64,000 bases of DNA, taken from NCBI RefSeq assembly GCF_002811985.1, contig NZ_NPDU01000001.1, forward strand, positions 62,001-126,000, written 5' to 3'. The position numbers and the translations under genes were made by a program. Positions 1-10,669 of the stretch are shown here, piece by piece (position 1 is the stretch's first letter; the number at the start of each line of letters is the position of its first letter). The stretch comes from Leptospira adleri (GTDB taxonomy: Bacteria; Spirochaetota; Leptospiria; Leptospirales; Leptospiraceae). Below the pieces are notes generated by a model. The model saw only the letters and a program-made list of their open reading frames with translations, was not told the origin of the DNA and did no database searches.

Positions 1-603
1 GTGCGCAGTCGCCAAATCGATCGACCAATAGACCGGTTTTTTTCCGCGATACACGTATCCTTTTTGAAAAAGATCCCCGAATACTTCCACGATCCTCGCT
101 TCGAAATCGGGAGACATCGTTTTGTAGATTCTTCCTTCTTCCCAAAAACAGAGAAACCGGCTCAAGTCCTCGCTCTGTTTTCCCACGAATTCCTCCGCGT
201 AATTTCTGCAGAGTTGTCTCAGCTCTTCGGGTCCGGTTTCGCGGGCTTTTTTTCCGAGATTCTTCAATACCTGAACTTCGATGGGAAGTCCGTGACAATC
301 CCATCCCGGGATCATGTCCGTATAAAATCCGGCGAGAGCCTTGGACTTTACGATCGTATCCTTTAAGATCTTATTGAGAGAATGGCCCAAGTGAAAATTT
401 CCGTTCGCGTACGGAGGACCGTCGTGAAGAATGAATTCTTTTTTTCCCTTTCTCTGCTCCCTCATTTTGCGAAAGATCTGACCCGACTTCCAAGCCTGGA
501 TCTGCGCTGGTTCTCTTTTTGCAAGATCCGCCTTCATCGGGAAATCGGTCTTTGGAAGCAATACGGTGGAAGAATAAGGATTTTCTTTTTGTGTTTCGCT
601 CAT
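1..603 (-). CDS. ileS: Isoleucyl-tRNA synthetase, N-terminal 201 residues (cut by window edge)
   Basis: Reading the reverse strand from ATG at 603 gives [20 protein letters not shown] and stays open to base 1. The class I synthetase signature is visible: [20 protein letters not shown] (HIGH-type motif, here HLGH) around residues 58-77, then [13 protein letters not shown], a stretch characteristic of IleRS. The protein charges tRNA-Ile with isoleucine in the cytoplasm. The rest of the catalytic core, the editing domain and KMSKS lie outside the window. The start lies only 7 bp after the stop of the LRR lipoprotein gene, and purL is further upstream on the same strand, so the three are probably co-transcribed. 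ValRS and LeuRS were considered; the WDCHGLPIE context favours IleRS. Confidence 0.95.
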   Translation of the reverse strand, partial: MSETQKENPYSSTVLLPKTDFPMKADLAKREPAQIQAWKSGQIFRKMREQRKGKKEFILHDGPPYANGNFHLGHSLNKILKDTIVKSKALAGFYTDMIPGWDCHGLPIEVQVLKNLGKKARETGPEELRQLCRNYAEEFVGKQSEDLSRFLCFWEEGRIYKTMSPDFEARIVEVFGDLFQKGYVYRGKKPVYWSIDLATAH

Positions 604-610
604 ATAATTA

Positions 611-1267
611 TCAATAATCGATTTTTGTTTTAGGAAGAATCGTTTGGAGTTTATCCGCGTCTTCTCCTTTGAGTGAGGTTTTTTTAATATTCAATCTTTT
701 TAAACGAGTTAGATTTTTAAGTTTCGCGTAATTGGTAGGCAAGGATTTGATTCCGGAATTCAGGTTCAAGTCCAACTCTTCCAAGTTGGAAAGACTCGCG
801 AGAATATCCACGTCCGCTTCCGTAAGAGTCAGTTTGTTCTGATCCATATAAATCGTTTTGATCTCGGGTAAAAATAGAAGCTCGGAAGGAAGATTGGTCA
901 GATCGTTGTTTCCCGCGAGAAGCACTTTCAAATTCTTTAATTTAGAAAGCGCGGATGGAAAAGTTTTTAGGTCGTTTCCGAAAACGTTGAGCTGTTCCAC
1001 ACTCTTACAATCTCCGAGGGAATCCGGAAGAGAGGCCAAGCTGTTAAGACGAAGATCCAGACGTTTCAGATTGGGAAATTTACAAACCCCTTCGGGTATC
1101 GAAGTCAATTTCTGCATTCCCAAATCGAGAACCGCAATCGAATCGGCGTTTGCGTTCGCCTCGTTTAATATTTCTTCCGTATTCTTTTTGCAAGTCTCTA
1201 AGAAGAGAAAGATTACGGAGAGAATCAGAATCGAGGTCCGCTTTTTTTTTGAGAGAAAAAACTTCAT
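611..1267 (-). CDS. Leucine-rich-repeat lipoprotein
   Basis: I place the start at ATG 1267 ([20 protein letters not shown]), because it gives a normal lipoprotein signal peptide ending in LETC-KK and has an AGGA-type ribosome site. A frame open further upstream would run into purL. After the lipidated Cys come about six or seven LRR units of the bacterial type (LxxLxLxxNxLxxLP), for example [15 protein letters not shown] and [15 protein letters not shown], followed by a short charged tail. The protein is about 218 aa. LRR folds bind other proteins; leptospires carry many secreted or surface LRR proteins, so an envelope location is likely, but the partner is unknown. The gene sits 16 bp after purL and 7 bp before ileS, an odd place for a surface protein. 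Confidence 0.85.
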   Translation of the reverse strand: MKFFLSKKKRTSILILSVIFLFLETCKKNTEEILNEANANADSIAVLDLGMQKLTSIPEGVCKFPNLKRLDLRLNSLASLPDSLGDCKSVEQLNVFGNDLKTFPSALSKLKNLKVLLAGNNDLTNLPSELLFLPEIKTIYMDQNKLTLTEADVDILASLSNLEELDLNLNSGIKSLPTNYAKLKNLTRLKRLNIKKTSLKGEDADKLQTILPKTKIDY

Positions 1268-1283
1268 TCTTTCTTTTCCTTTT

Positions 1284-3521
<2,238 letters not shown>

Positions 3522-3583
3522 CGATTGTCAGTATTTTTTCAGAGTCGCACTCTGAAAATCAAATATTCCCGGTAAATCGCGGG

Positions 3584-4022
3584 TGCAGGAGTTCCTACAT
3601 TCTCTTAGAAAGAATTCCGTTCGCAACAAGAAGAACCAAGTCACTCAGAAATCAAAATTTTGTGAGAGTTCCCACACCAAAAGAAAGGACGTAGATTTCG
3701 TCGAACTCGGCGTTTTCGTTTTTAAGTCTTCCATGGGAGTTCCTACGTTTTCAATGGAAATCGGCCTTTGCAAAGGCCGAGGGAGATCCGACCATTCCAA
3801 TCCTCTAAAAGAGGATTCTTCCAAAACGAGAGATTGAATCCGGGAAAACATTCCCGGAGCACCGAGCCCCGGCGACCCTCAAAAAGTAGGAACTCATACT
3901 TTTCAAAGCCGGGAAAGTCCGGGTCGGAACCCCTGCAACTGTTTTAGGATAAGAATTCAGAACGAAAACAAAGTGCGGAAGGAAAAAAACCGGCAAAGAA
4001 TACGAACGTAGGAACTCCTACA
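3584..4022. repeat. Cluster of five intergenic 16-bp hairpin repeats
   Basis: The gap between purL and the next gene holds five copies of the dispersed palindrome: TGCAGGAGTTCCTACA at 3584-3599, TGTGAGAGTTCCCACA at 3661-3676, CATGGGAGTTCCTACG at 3732-3747, AGTAGGAACTCATACT at 3885-3900 and CGTAGGAACTCCTACA at 4007-4022. The first three show the GAGTTCC strand and the last two the GGAACTC strand. No convincing protein-coding frame covers this stretch. The same element recurs in other gaps of the window. Confidence 0.85.
3761..3858. other. Three consecutive perfect inverted repeats
   Basis: Three perfect hairpins occur within 98 bp: TCGGCCTTTGCAAAGGCCGA at 3761-3780 (fully self-complementary), AATCCTCT-AAA-AGAGGATT at 3799-3817 and TCCGGGAA-AACA-TTCCCGGA at 3839-3858. 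None has a clear U-tract, so they are not standard terminators. They lie between the end of the 4029-4508 gene and the purL start, on the template for a purL leader if purL is transcribed from upstream. A structured leader RNA or processing site is possible; I recognise no riboswitch class. Confidence 0.6.
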
Positions 4023-4028
4023 AAAAGT

Positions 4029-4508
4029 TCAGTTCTTTCGTTCGCTCGTAAATTCTTCCAACTCCTTCACAAAATTCTTAGAATCACCTCGGATGGAATT
4101 CAAATCGATGAGGAAGTATTGGATCGCGTGAATCCTCACTTTGAGAAACAGATAGTGCTTTTTGGGAACAATTTTCAACAACTCGCTCGGAAGAATTTTG
4201 AGTTCTCCTTTTTCGTCCGAAATTTTCAATTCTTCTTTCGAAATCGAAATCGTCCCGACCGTGTTTTGGAAATGAATTCTCCTTAAAAAAACGAAAGGTC
4301 TCACGATATAATAAGCCCCGAGGATTCCGAAAAACAAAGGGATCAAATAGCGATCCGTATTCTTATAAAAGAAAAACTCGAAAGCGGAAATGATCAAAAG
4401 AAGAATCGGCAGAAACCTTCTCTGAAACCAGAGGACCGGTCTGTTGTAGTAACCGAATAGATAATTTTTCTTCTGCGTTTTGATATCCAGTTCATAAGAA
4501 TATTCCAC
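4029..4508 (-). CDS. YcxB-like two-helix membrane protein
   Basis: The product is 159 aa. The start is a GTG at 4508, chosen because a strong GGAGG ribosome site lies five bases upstream. Two adjacent hydrophobic helices (roughly residues 30-50 and 54-74) follow a short polar N-terminus. The C-terminal half is soluble, with VGTISISKEELKISDEKGEL and later HYLFLKVRIHAIQYFLIDLN. This layout, helices followed by a small beta-rich domain, resembles YcxB-like/DUF304-type inner-membrane proteins; I have not verified it by search. It has no obvious partner: flavin reductase lies upstream after 337 bp and purL lies 507 bp downstream. Function unknown. Confidence 0.7.
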   Translation of the reverse strand: MEYSYELDIKTQKKNYLFGYYNRPVLWFQRRFLPILLLIISAFEFFFYKNTDRYLIPLFFGILGAYYIVRPFVFLRRIHFQNTVGTISISKEELKISDEKGELKILPSELLKIVPKKHYLFLKVRIHAIQYFLIDLNSIRGDSKNFVKELEEFTSERKN

Positions 4509-4845
4509 AAGGACCTCCGTGGTTTTGCCGTTCCAAAGACGGCAGCGTTAGGTTCAACACTTCGATTTCATTTTTTTGCAAAAGAATCTTATCAAACACA
4601 TTCAAAAAGAATCATGTTTTACGGAGACGGAACGGATTCGGTCGCAATCGGATTCGATCCCCGAAAGTTTTTCCCATTCGACCTTCGCCTTCCGAATTCA
4701 AACCGAGGAGAAATTCTCCGAAGTTTTCATGCCCAAGCCGAACCGAAAAAAAATTCTCAAAAGAGAAGAGGAAACTAGGAAAGCCGCAAACGCAAATCGA
4801 CTTCCAGAAAAAAAGAAAATCAACTCGACTTGCAATTCATTTCTT
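4509..4845. other. Intergenic region without recognised gene
   Basis: These 337 bp separate two minus-strand genes. Apart from the GGAGG ribosome site next to 4508 I see no RNA gene, hairpin repeat or clear terminator. A long open frame on the plus strand across here (4576-5430) continues antisense to the flavin reductase and has no family resemblance. Confidence 0.5.
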
Positions 4846-5325
4846 TCATATCGAATAGTAGTTTCTGCGATAATACAAGAGAGGGCGCTGCGAATCGTCG
4901 GCTCCCGCAGATATAACTCTTCCGATCACGATCGAATGATCTCCTCCGTCCACAAATTGATCCACTTCACATTCAATGTAAGAAAGAGTTCCCGGAAGAA
5001 TGGGAAGACCCAATTCCCCTTTTTTACATCGGAGTTCTTCGATGAGCGCGTGTTTGTCGGTTTTTCCCGATGCGAACTGATTGGAAAGAGAATCCTGACC
5101 CTGCGCCAAAATATTGACTACAAATTTGCCTTCGCTTCGGATCGGATCGTGACTTGCGATATTCTTCTGCAAACAAAAAAGAATCAAAGGAGGATTGAGA
5201 GAAAGAGAACTAAAACTGCTTACGGTGAGCCCGCTTTGTTTCCCAAGATGAGAATACGTAATTACGGTCACACCCGACGGAAAATGCGAAAGCGCATTCT
5301 TAAAAACTTCGTCCGTGATTTTCAT
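4846..5325 (-). CDS. Flavin reductase-like FMN-binding protein
   Basis: The 159-residue product matches the flavin reductase-like (FMN-binding split barrel) family. It opens MKITDEVFKNALSHFPSGVT, where FPSGVTVIT is the usual first strand, continues with SGLTVSSFSSLSLNPPLILF (FMN-contact loop) and FVVNILAQGQDSLSNQFASG, and ends with the DHSIVIGRV strand. Such proteins transfer electrons from NAD(P)H to free or bound flavin, often for a two-component monooxygenase; no oxygenase partner is visible nearby. Length is typical. It follows the DUF1304 gene by 79 bp on the same strand, so the two may share a transcript. Confidence 0.9.
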   Translation of the reverse strand: MKITDEVFKNALSHFPSGVTVITYSHLGKQSGLTVSSFSSLSLNPPLILFCLQKNIASHDPIRSEGKFVVNILAQGQDSLSNQFASGKTDKHALIEELRCKKGELGLPILPGTLSYIECEVDQFVDGGDHSIVIGRVISAGADDSQRPLLYYRRNYYSI

Positions 5326-5404
5326 GAGGTCGATCTTAAAAAAGGAAAGCGCTTTGTCAACTTCTCGGCGGGTGCATCGATAGATCCGAACGATCGCCGC
5401 TTAT

Positions 5405-5779
5405 TTATTTTTCTCGATTTAACATCGTAAGGATCAAAGCCAACGCGGCGGGAAGTCCTTGCGTGAATAAGATCGAAAACTTTGCGGTCGCCGATCCAAA
5501 AATTCCCGCTACGACGATACAACCTAAGAAAAAAAGAACCGTATCGTTCTTTTGTCTTTTATCGGTTACGAAGAACGTTCCCCAAAAAAGTCCCGCCGAT
5601 AAAAAACCGTTGTAAAGACCTTGGTTCATCGCAAGTTTCGCCGATACGTTTGCGACTTCGGGAGTCATGTTAAAAAGCCTAAGAACAAACGGAGTCTCCC
5701 AGAGAAACATCTCCAAAACTAAGAATAAAATATGCTCCACCGCTACGAAGACTACCAAGATCGTTTGAGTAAGTTTCAT
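5405..5779 (-). CDS. DUF1304-family membrane protein
   Basis: This is a 124-residue, almost entirely hydrophobic protein with four predicted helices. It begins MKLTQTILVVFVAVEHILFL and has the family-like stretch EMFLWETPFVLRLFNMTPE followed by AMNQGLYNGFLSAGLFWG, which I recognise as DUF1304. The biochemical role of that family is not known. The protein is expected in the inner membrane. The gene is divergent from the DUF3089 lipoprotein (start 5995), and the 215-bp gap between them should contain both promoters. It may be co-transcribed with the flavin reductase gene 79 bp downstream. Confidence 0.85.
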   Translation of the reverse strand: MKLTQTILVVFVAVEHILFLVLEMFLWETPFVLRLFNMTPEVANVSAKLAMNQGLYNGFLSAGLFWGTFFVTDKRQKNDTVLFFLGCIVVAGIFGSATAKFSILFTQGLPAALALILTMLNREK

Positions 5780-5994
5780 TAAACTTCAATTCCTTATTGT
5801 TGAATTTGAACAAAGAGTTTCGTAACTGTCGCACTTTTTAAGAAAAAAATCATCCCTAAATAAACTCCTGTGAAAACTTTTTTCCCGTTTTCAAATCCGA
5901 TAAACCGAATTGACAAACTCCGTTTCGGCGAAAAAAATCAAAAGATCTTAAAGTCCGTATTCTTGATTTAAAATTCGACCGTTCGAGGTTTGTT

Positions 5995-7032
5995 ATGCGA
6001 AGTAGATTCTTATTGATTTCCTCATTCTTTATTTCCCTGTTCTTTTCAATCTCCTGCCTTTGGATCATTCGGCCTCCCCGCAACTTCTCCGAATACGAAA
6101 GACCGAAAGAACCGGATTATTCAATTCTCAAATCCTGGTCCGCGCTCCCTCAAACGAAAGACGAAGCGGACAAGGTTCCGTCGCAATCCTCCCTCCAAGA
6201 CAATCAGAGAGGGGCTTTGGTGGACGTTTTTTTTGTCCATCCTACGACCTTTTACGGGAGAGACTGGAACGCGTCTCTCGAAGACGAGCGCATCAACGAA
6301 AGGACGGACGAATCCACGATTCGACAACAGGCGAGCGTTTTCAACTGCTGCGCAAAGATTTACGCTCCTAGATACAGACAAGCGACTCTCTATTCTTTTG
6401 TGGATCCCGAAAACGGAAAACTCGCTCTTGAATTAGCATATCAAGATATACTCAAGTCCTTCGAAACGTATCTCAGGGAATGGAACCAGGGAAGACCTTT
6501 TATCGTCGCTTCGCATAGCCAAGGGACTCACCACGCAATCCGTCTCCTCCGCGAAAGGATCGACAATTCTCCCCTAGTCGATCAACTTGTCGCCGCTTAT
6601 CTGATTGGAGGCGCGGTTCCGATCGGTTCTTACAAAAAAATTCCGGTTTGTTCCAATCGAACACAGACCGGCTGTGTGATCAGCTGGAGAACGTTAGGAA
6701 AAACATCCGAGATAGGCAAACTCCCCCACGATCTGAAAGGACCTTATATGTGCGTCAATCCGATCAGTTGGAACGCGGACGAATTACTCGCAAGTTCCGA
6801 GTCGCATTCGGGAGGAGTGAACGGAAAATTCAGAACGATCGAACCGAAACTCTGCGACGCAAAATGCGACAACGGAGTGCTTCGTATTTCAAAACCGAAC
6901 GCTTCCGGTTTTTCCAGATGGTTCGGAGAGAATTATCACGTCCTAGATTACGGAATCTTTTATCAAAACATTCGAGACAATCTTCCTGAAAGAATCGACG
7001 CCTTTCTCAAATCAAAGAAGAATCAAAATTAG
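5995..7032 (+). CDS. DUF3089-family alpha/beta hydrolase-like lipoprotein
   Basis: The 345-residue product starts MRSRFLLISSFFISLFFSIS-C, a lipoprotein signal with the lipidated Cys at about residue 21. The body matches DUF3089: VDVFFVHPTTFYGRDWNAS, then APRYRQATLYSF, then FIVASHSQGTHHAIRLL with the GxSxG-type elbow SHSQG that would supply a nucleophilic serine. These features point to an alpha/beta hydrolase fold acting in the periplasm or outer envelope; the substrate is unknown. A possible TTGACA -35 box lies at 5910-5915. The gene is divergent from the DUF1304 gene and 59 bp before the YqeK-like gene. Confidence 0.88.
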   Translation: MRSRFLLISSFFISLFFSISCLWIIRPPRNFSEYERPKEPDYSILKSWSALPQTKDEADKVPSQSSLQDNQRGALVDVFFVHPTTFYGRDWNASLEDERINERTDESTIRQQASVFNCCAKIYAPRYRQATLYSFVDPENGKLALELAYQDILKSFETYLREWNQGRPFIVASHSQGTHHAIRLLRERIDNSPLVDQLVAAYLIGGAVPIGSYKKIPVCSNRTQTGCVISWRTLGKTSEIGKLPHDLKGPYMCVNPISWNADELLASSESHSGGVNGKFRTIEPKLCDAKCDNGVLRISKPNASGFSRWFGENYHVLDYGIFYQNIRDNLPERIDAFLKSKKNQN

Positions 7033-7091
7033 AATTCTCACTGGACTCCAATCCGACGACGCACATTTTTGAATTTTGTGAGGAGAACCCG

Positions 7092-7679
7092 ATGACCTCT
7101 TCCGAGTTGGAAGCAAAGACGCAAGAATTTAAAAAGATCGTTCCCACCGAAATAACGATTACTCGCTGGGAACATTCTCTGAAGGTGGCGGAGATCGCAA
7201 AAGAGTTGGCGATCCTTCATTCGAAAGAGCAAGCCGGCCTTGCCTATCTTGCCGGAATCGTCCACGACATCACAAAACAAAAGACGCCGGAATTTCACCT
7301 AACGTTATTCAAGGAATCCGGCGGAGAAGAATTGGAACAACTCCCTTCCGCGGCTTGGCACGCCTATTCTGCGGCCATCTATCTCAAATCTCAATACGAT
7401 CTGAAAAACGAATCCGTTCTTTCGGCGGTTCGAAATCATACCCTGGGCTCCGAAACCCCCGGTCCTCTGGATTTGATTCTTTATGCCGCCGATTTTTTAG
7501 GATCTGAATACGCGGAAAAGAATCCTCTCTATCCCGAATGGAGAGAACAGGCCCGCAAAAATCTTTACTCGGGAGTTCTTTGTAAGGCGAAGAACACGAT
7601 TCAGGATCTGATTCAGACGAACAAAAAGATTCATCCGAGAACGATCGCGACCTACAACCTCGCCGTCTCAAAATGTTAA
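7092..7679 (+). CDS. yqeK: HD-domain phosphatase, YqeK-like (predicted Ap4A hydrolase)
   Basis: The 195-residue protein has the HD-superfamily metal ligands in YqeK-like spacing: TRWEHSLKVAEIAKELA (first His), GLAYLAGIVHDITKQK (HD pair), AWHAYSAAIYLKSQY, AVRNHTLGSETPGPLDLILY and AADFLGSEYAEKNPLYPEWR. YqeK proteins symmetrically hydrolyse diadenosine tetraphosphate to ADP. In many bacteria yqeK sits beside nadD; here nadD is 19 kb away. The start ATG 7092 has a GAGGAG ribosome site. The gene probably shares a transcript with the lipoprotein gene before it. The gene after it is a pseudogene. Confidence 0.85.
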   Translation: MTSSELEAKTQEFKKIVPTEITITRWEHSLKVAEIAKELAILHSKEQAGLAYLAGIVHDITKQKTPEFHLTLFKESGGEELEQLPSAAWHAYSAAIYLKSQYDLKNESVLSAVRNHTLGSETPGPLDLILYAADFLGSEYAEKNPLYPEWREQARKNLYSGVLCKAKNTIQDLIQTNKKIHPRTIATYNLAVSKC

Positions 7680-7854
7680 ACGAAGTTTAAAACTTTCTCC
7701 GTTCCGGACGGGAATCCAACACTCAGAAGAAAAAAAGAAAACAAAACCGCAAGTCATTTTTCGAATCAGTACATTACAATTACTTAATTCTTTGTAACCA
7801 AGAAGAAAGATAGTACTCCGAATTAGGATTTGAATCAGCGGGTAAAAGGATCGA

Positions 7855-8844
7855 ATGCCAATCGATAAAAAAAGCATACGGAAGAATTCTTCGATTATTT
7901 TTATCTACATCCTCTCTGGCCGCTTGTTTCAACGTGTATACTTCGCTATCCTTTCGAGCCGAACCTAAAACGCAGACCCGGCATTTCGAAGATCACAAGA
8001 CAACCTTTGAAGACCCATATCAAAACAAAGTTCCTCTCAGATGGCCAAAGGCATCGTTTCACAATCACACGAATGAAGTGTGATACTCCAGCCGGCTTTG
8101 CTTCCGGGATTCAAATGGGGAACCAATCTGAGGAAACGACATCTTTTAGTGTTGGGAGCCAGGCGGAATCCGATCCTTTTCCGTTCTATGCTTCCGTTTC
8201 GAATATACAATGGATGATCGACCGTTTTTCGGAACAAGGCTCGTTTGTCGCTATAAACCGTCCCAAACTCAACTTCAGTTTTTCGGAAGAGATGTTAAAA
8301 AAGCTCGGTCGTTACGACGCTCTCGAAATTTTCAGTCCTTCCGGCGATCATACCGAACTCTGGGATCGAATATTAAACGAAGAAAAATTTCCTCACTGCA
8401 AGGCCTCCGACGACCTTCACTATCTTCCAAAAGAAGAATACGAAAAAGTAAAAGTGCGTTCGTATTTTACGATGCGGGACGGGTTTCGCTTTTGTATCGT
8501 CCGGAAGGTCAATCCTTAACACGTTATGTGCTCTTAAACTCAAAAACGCTCGAACCGGAGGACGTTTTAAGCTTTCTTAAATCCGGCAACTACGTTTGCG
8601 TAAAAAACACGATCGACTTCTAAACGATCCTTTGCTCTTGGACGTCGGAATCAGAAACAAGGGCGAAGTTTATTTCGAGTTCGGAGAAAAGGCGATTCAT
8701 ATCCAGTTGATCGGCAAAAACGGGAACGTATTTAGGAAACTTTTCGATATGCAAAAAGGATTCTTCAAGATCCCTCTTGAAGAATCCTACGTTCGACTTC
8801 CATTTTTTTCCAACCGCGCTCGCCGTCAGCAACGTCTTTTATAA
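7855..8844 (+). pseudogene. Decayed PHP-domain-like lipoprotein gene with several frameshifts
   Basis: Coherent protein pieces lie in three frames. ATG 7855 (with an upstream AAAAGGA) reads MPIDKK, then slips at a run of seven A (7867-7873); losing one A restores AYGRILRLFLSTSSLAAC, a lipoprotein signal. That frame continues to FHNHTNEV, a PHP-type HxH metal motif, and hits TGA at 8081. Another frame carries FYASVSNIQWMIDRFSEQGS, FVAINRPKLNFSF and GRYDALEIFSPSGDHTELWD up to 8519. A third carries RYVLLNSKTLEPEDVLSFLK up to about 8620, and a last one LLLDVGIRNKGEVYFEFGE up to 8844. The order fits one ancestral protein of about 330 residues. The PHP assignment is from memory of leptospiral paralogues; the broken state is seen directly. 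Confidence 0.75.
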
Positions 8845-8896
8845 AAAGCGGCCTTCAAAAAGATAAGAAATCACACGTTAACTGTTACTTAACGGA

Positions 8897-9283
8897 TCAG
8901 GCGGATTTTCTATCAACCGCGCGACCGAGTGCGAACGCGACGATCAACATGGTGAGATATCCCATTCCGATCTGAATCGAATAATCGGAAACGCTCATCT
9001 TGGACATCGGAAGCAGGATCAGAAAATCCAAACCCCAATTGATAACCAACCAGATCAGACCGGTGAACAAAAGAGTAGGCAAAGTTTTTCCCTCAATTCT
9101 TATCGCGAGCGAGGCCAAAAGAAAACTTCCCGTGAGACTGCCGACAAGAATCATAACGCTCTTAAACAAAAAAATATCGGTCAAAAGTTTTCCGTCTCTC
9201 GTATGAAACGGAATCGCCACCGCAAAAGGGATCAACCAAACCAAAAAACCGTAACTCAAAATTCTAACCAAATGTTGTTTCAT
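8897..9283 (-). CDS. Four-helix membrane protein of unknown function
   Basis: The 128-residue product has four hydrophobic helices: RILSYGFLVWLIPFAVAIPF, SVMILVGSLTGSFLLASLAI, LLFTGLIWLVINWGLDFLIL and IGMGYLTMLIVAFALGRAVD. The loops are short and the C-terminus basic. I do not recognise a family. An inverted repeat (CGTTAA, 7 bp, TTAACG, 8876-8894) lies just past its stop. The neighbours are the PHP pseudogene, convergent, and the small protein downstream of the SDR, so context gives no functional hint. Confidence 0.7.
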   Translation of the reverse strand: MKQHLVRILSYGFLVWLIPFAVAIPFHTRDGKLLTDIFLFKSVMILVGSLTGSFLLASLAIRIEGKTLPTLLFTGLIWLVINWGLDFLILLPMSKMSVSDYSIQIGMGYLTMLIVAFALGRAVDRKSA

Positions 9284-9462
9284 TTTTTACCTCGATGTCT
9301 TTTTCTAATCTAAAAAATCCAGACAGGAACTTTAGGACGATTTACCAAAGCCCTTTTACTTCAATCCTAATTCTTATTAAGATTAAAATTCGCTTGGATA
9401 TAAAGCAAACGTCCGGGGCGGTCGGTTCTTCTCGAACGTCCGAAATCGATTCTTACTTCTTT

Positions 9463-9645
9463 CTATACTCGATCCGGGATATTTTTTGCGCGAGATTTCG
9501 ATTCGTTTTCGAAATGATGCACTTTATACGTCTTCAAAAGCGAACCCGGGAATAGAAGCCGGGAAACCATGCTCAAGGTTCCGGTGGAGACTTGAAGTTC
9601 CTCCGGTTTCAAATCCATTCCATCATTAGAATATTCTATTTTCAT
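9463..9645 (-). CDS. Small protein translationally coupled to the SDR gene
   Basis: A 60-residue frame (MKIEYSNDGMDLKPEELQVS, then TGTLSMVSRLLFPGSLLKTY) starts at ATG 9645, overlapping the SDR stop codon in an ATGA arrangement. Such overlap favours real translation after the SDR. It has no signal peptide or membrane helix and I do not recognise a family. The coding case rests on the overlap and on a credible amino acid composition, so confidence is limited. Confidence 0.5.
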   Translation of the reverse strand: MKIEYSNDGMDLKPEELQVSTGTLSMVSRLLFPGSLLKTYKVHHFENESKSRAKNIPDRV

Positions 9646-10523
9646 AATTCTTCTCCGAATTTATCCCTGAAGTAATTTCCCCAATGGGGACGGCTCCCGT
9701 CCAGATCGGTGAAATCGTATTCTTCCGATAACTTCCAAGTGCTCGTCGAAGTTCCCGTCTTGGAAAATACGTTCGTATCCTTCGCGAGGGCGACGACCGC
9801 GCGACCGATATAAGCGGGCGTTTCGGAAACGATAAAGTGAGGATCTTTTTTTACCGCATCCTTCCAATTATCCTCACGGACGCCGAAATGATCGAGCATC
9901 GCTTCGGATCTTAAAAAACCGGGAGTCAGGGAAAGCGCCGTGATCCCGAAAGGTTTCAACTCCTCGGCAAGACAGCGAGATAGATTGATGATCGAAGACT
10001 TTATCAAAGTATAATATAGATTTCCACGATACCGATAATCGATACCGTCGGTGATTTCCAAAATCAAACCGGATTTATTGCGAATCATCAAAGGAGCCGC
10101 ATAGTAATTCGTGGTCAGGTGAGATTCCAAACAGGTCCTCTGAACCTTGATCCCATTCTCCAAAGAGTGCTCCCAAAATTTTTCCTCCCATCGGATGTAC
10201 GGATCTCCTCCCCAGATATCGTTGACGAGAATGTCCAACTTGCCTTGCTCCTCTTCGATTTTCAGGACGAGTTCCCTAACCTCTTGCGAGTCCGTGTGGT
10301 CCGTCCTTACGGGGATTCCTCTTCCTCCGTTTTTGTTGATCAACTCCGCGGTCTCTTCGATGGTTTCCTTTCGATTCATCTCGGAACGGGATTTCCTAGT
10401 GCTCCTTCCGGTCACATAAACGATCGCGCCGGCTTCGCCTAACGCAACCGCGATGCCCCTTCCCGCACCGCGGGTTCCCCCGGCTACCAAGGCGACCTTA
10501 CCCTCTAAATTTCTTTCTTTCAT
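9642..10523 (-). CDS. Short-chain dehydrogenase/reductase, DHRS1-like
   Basis: This is a 293-residue SDR. The nucleotide-binding motif is GGTRGAGRGIAVAL near the N-terminus, followed by VYVTGRSTRKSR, which suggests NADP. DHTDSQEVRELVLKIEEE, LDILVNDIWGG and LSLTPGFLRSEAMLDHFG resemble the DHRS1 branch. The active-site Tyr and Lys are present in YTLIK, but the position 13 residues before Tyr, normally the catalytic Ser, reads Thr (EITDG). The substrate is unknown. The gene is divergent from the WYL regulator at 10670, with two identical-arm operators between them, so it is probably that regulator's target. A 60-residue frame overlaps its stop. Confidence 0.88.
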   Translation of the reverse strand: MKERNLEGKVALVAGGTRGAGRGIAVALGEAGAIVYVTGRSTRKSRSEMNRKETIEETAELINKNGGRGIPVRTDHTDSQEVRELVLKIEEEQGKLDILVNDIWGGDPYIRWEEKFWEHSLENGIKVQRTCLESHLTTNYYAAPLMIRNKSGLILEITDGIDYRYRGNLYYTLIKSSIINLSRCLAEELKPFGITALSLTPGFLRSEAMLDHFGVREDNWKDAVKKDPHFIVSETPAYIGRAVVALAKDTNVFSKTGTSTSTWKLSEEYDFTDLDGSRPHWGNYFRDKFGEEL

Positions 10524-10546
10524 TCCTCCATTCTACTTCGAAGAAG

Positions 10547-10563
10547 ATGACAATTTCTGTCAT
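10547..10563. promoter_or_regulatory. Operator-like inverted repeat ATGACA-N5-TGTCAT (site 1)
   Basis: ATGACAATTTCTGTCAT has perfect 6-bp arms around 5 bp and lies 24 bp before the SDR start codon at 10523. A second site with identical arms occurs near the WYL regulator start. The pair in a divergent promoter region suggests binding by the adjacent regulator. Confidence 0.7.
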
Positions 10564-10629
10564 ATATTTCAAATCGATTTCTTAGAATTCGTTTTTTTTC
10601 GATCCTGATCTTCTGTTAAAAAGAAATAC

Positions 10630-10646
10630 ATGACATTATCTGTCAT
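10630..10646. promoter_or_regulatory. Operator-like inverted repeat ATGACA-N5-TGTCAT (site 2)
   Basis: ATGACATTATCTGTCAT has the same arms and spacing as the site at 10547, their centres 83 bp apart, and lies 23 bp before the WYL regulator start at 10670. It is a likely autoregulatory site. Confidence 0.7.
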
Positions 10647-10669
10647 GTTTGTAACGGTAGAATCGAATC

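Noticed and set aside
3839..3960. GC-rich hairpins before purL were considered as a cobalamin or purine riboswitch.
   Set aside because: No conserved core of either class could be found on either strand.
4576..5430. A long plus-strand open frame of about 280 codons.
   Set aside because: It runs antisense to the flavin reductase gene, has no recognisable domain, and its residues reflect the codons of the real gene.
7867..7873. The A7 run as a phase-variation switch of a live gene.
   Set aside because: An in-frame TGA and further frameshifts lie downstream, so slippage at A7 alone could not restore the protein.
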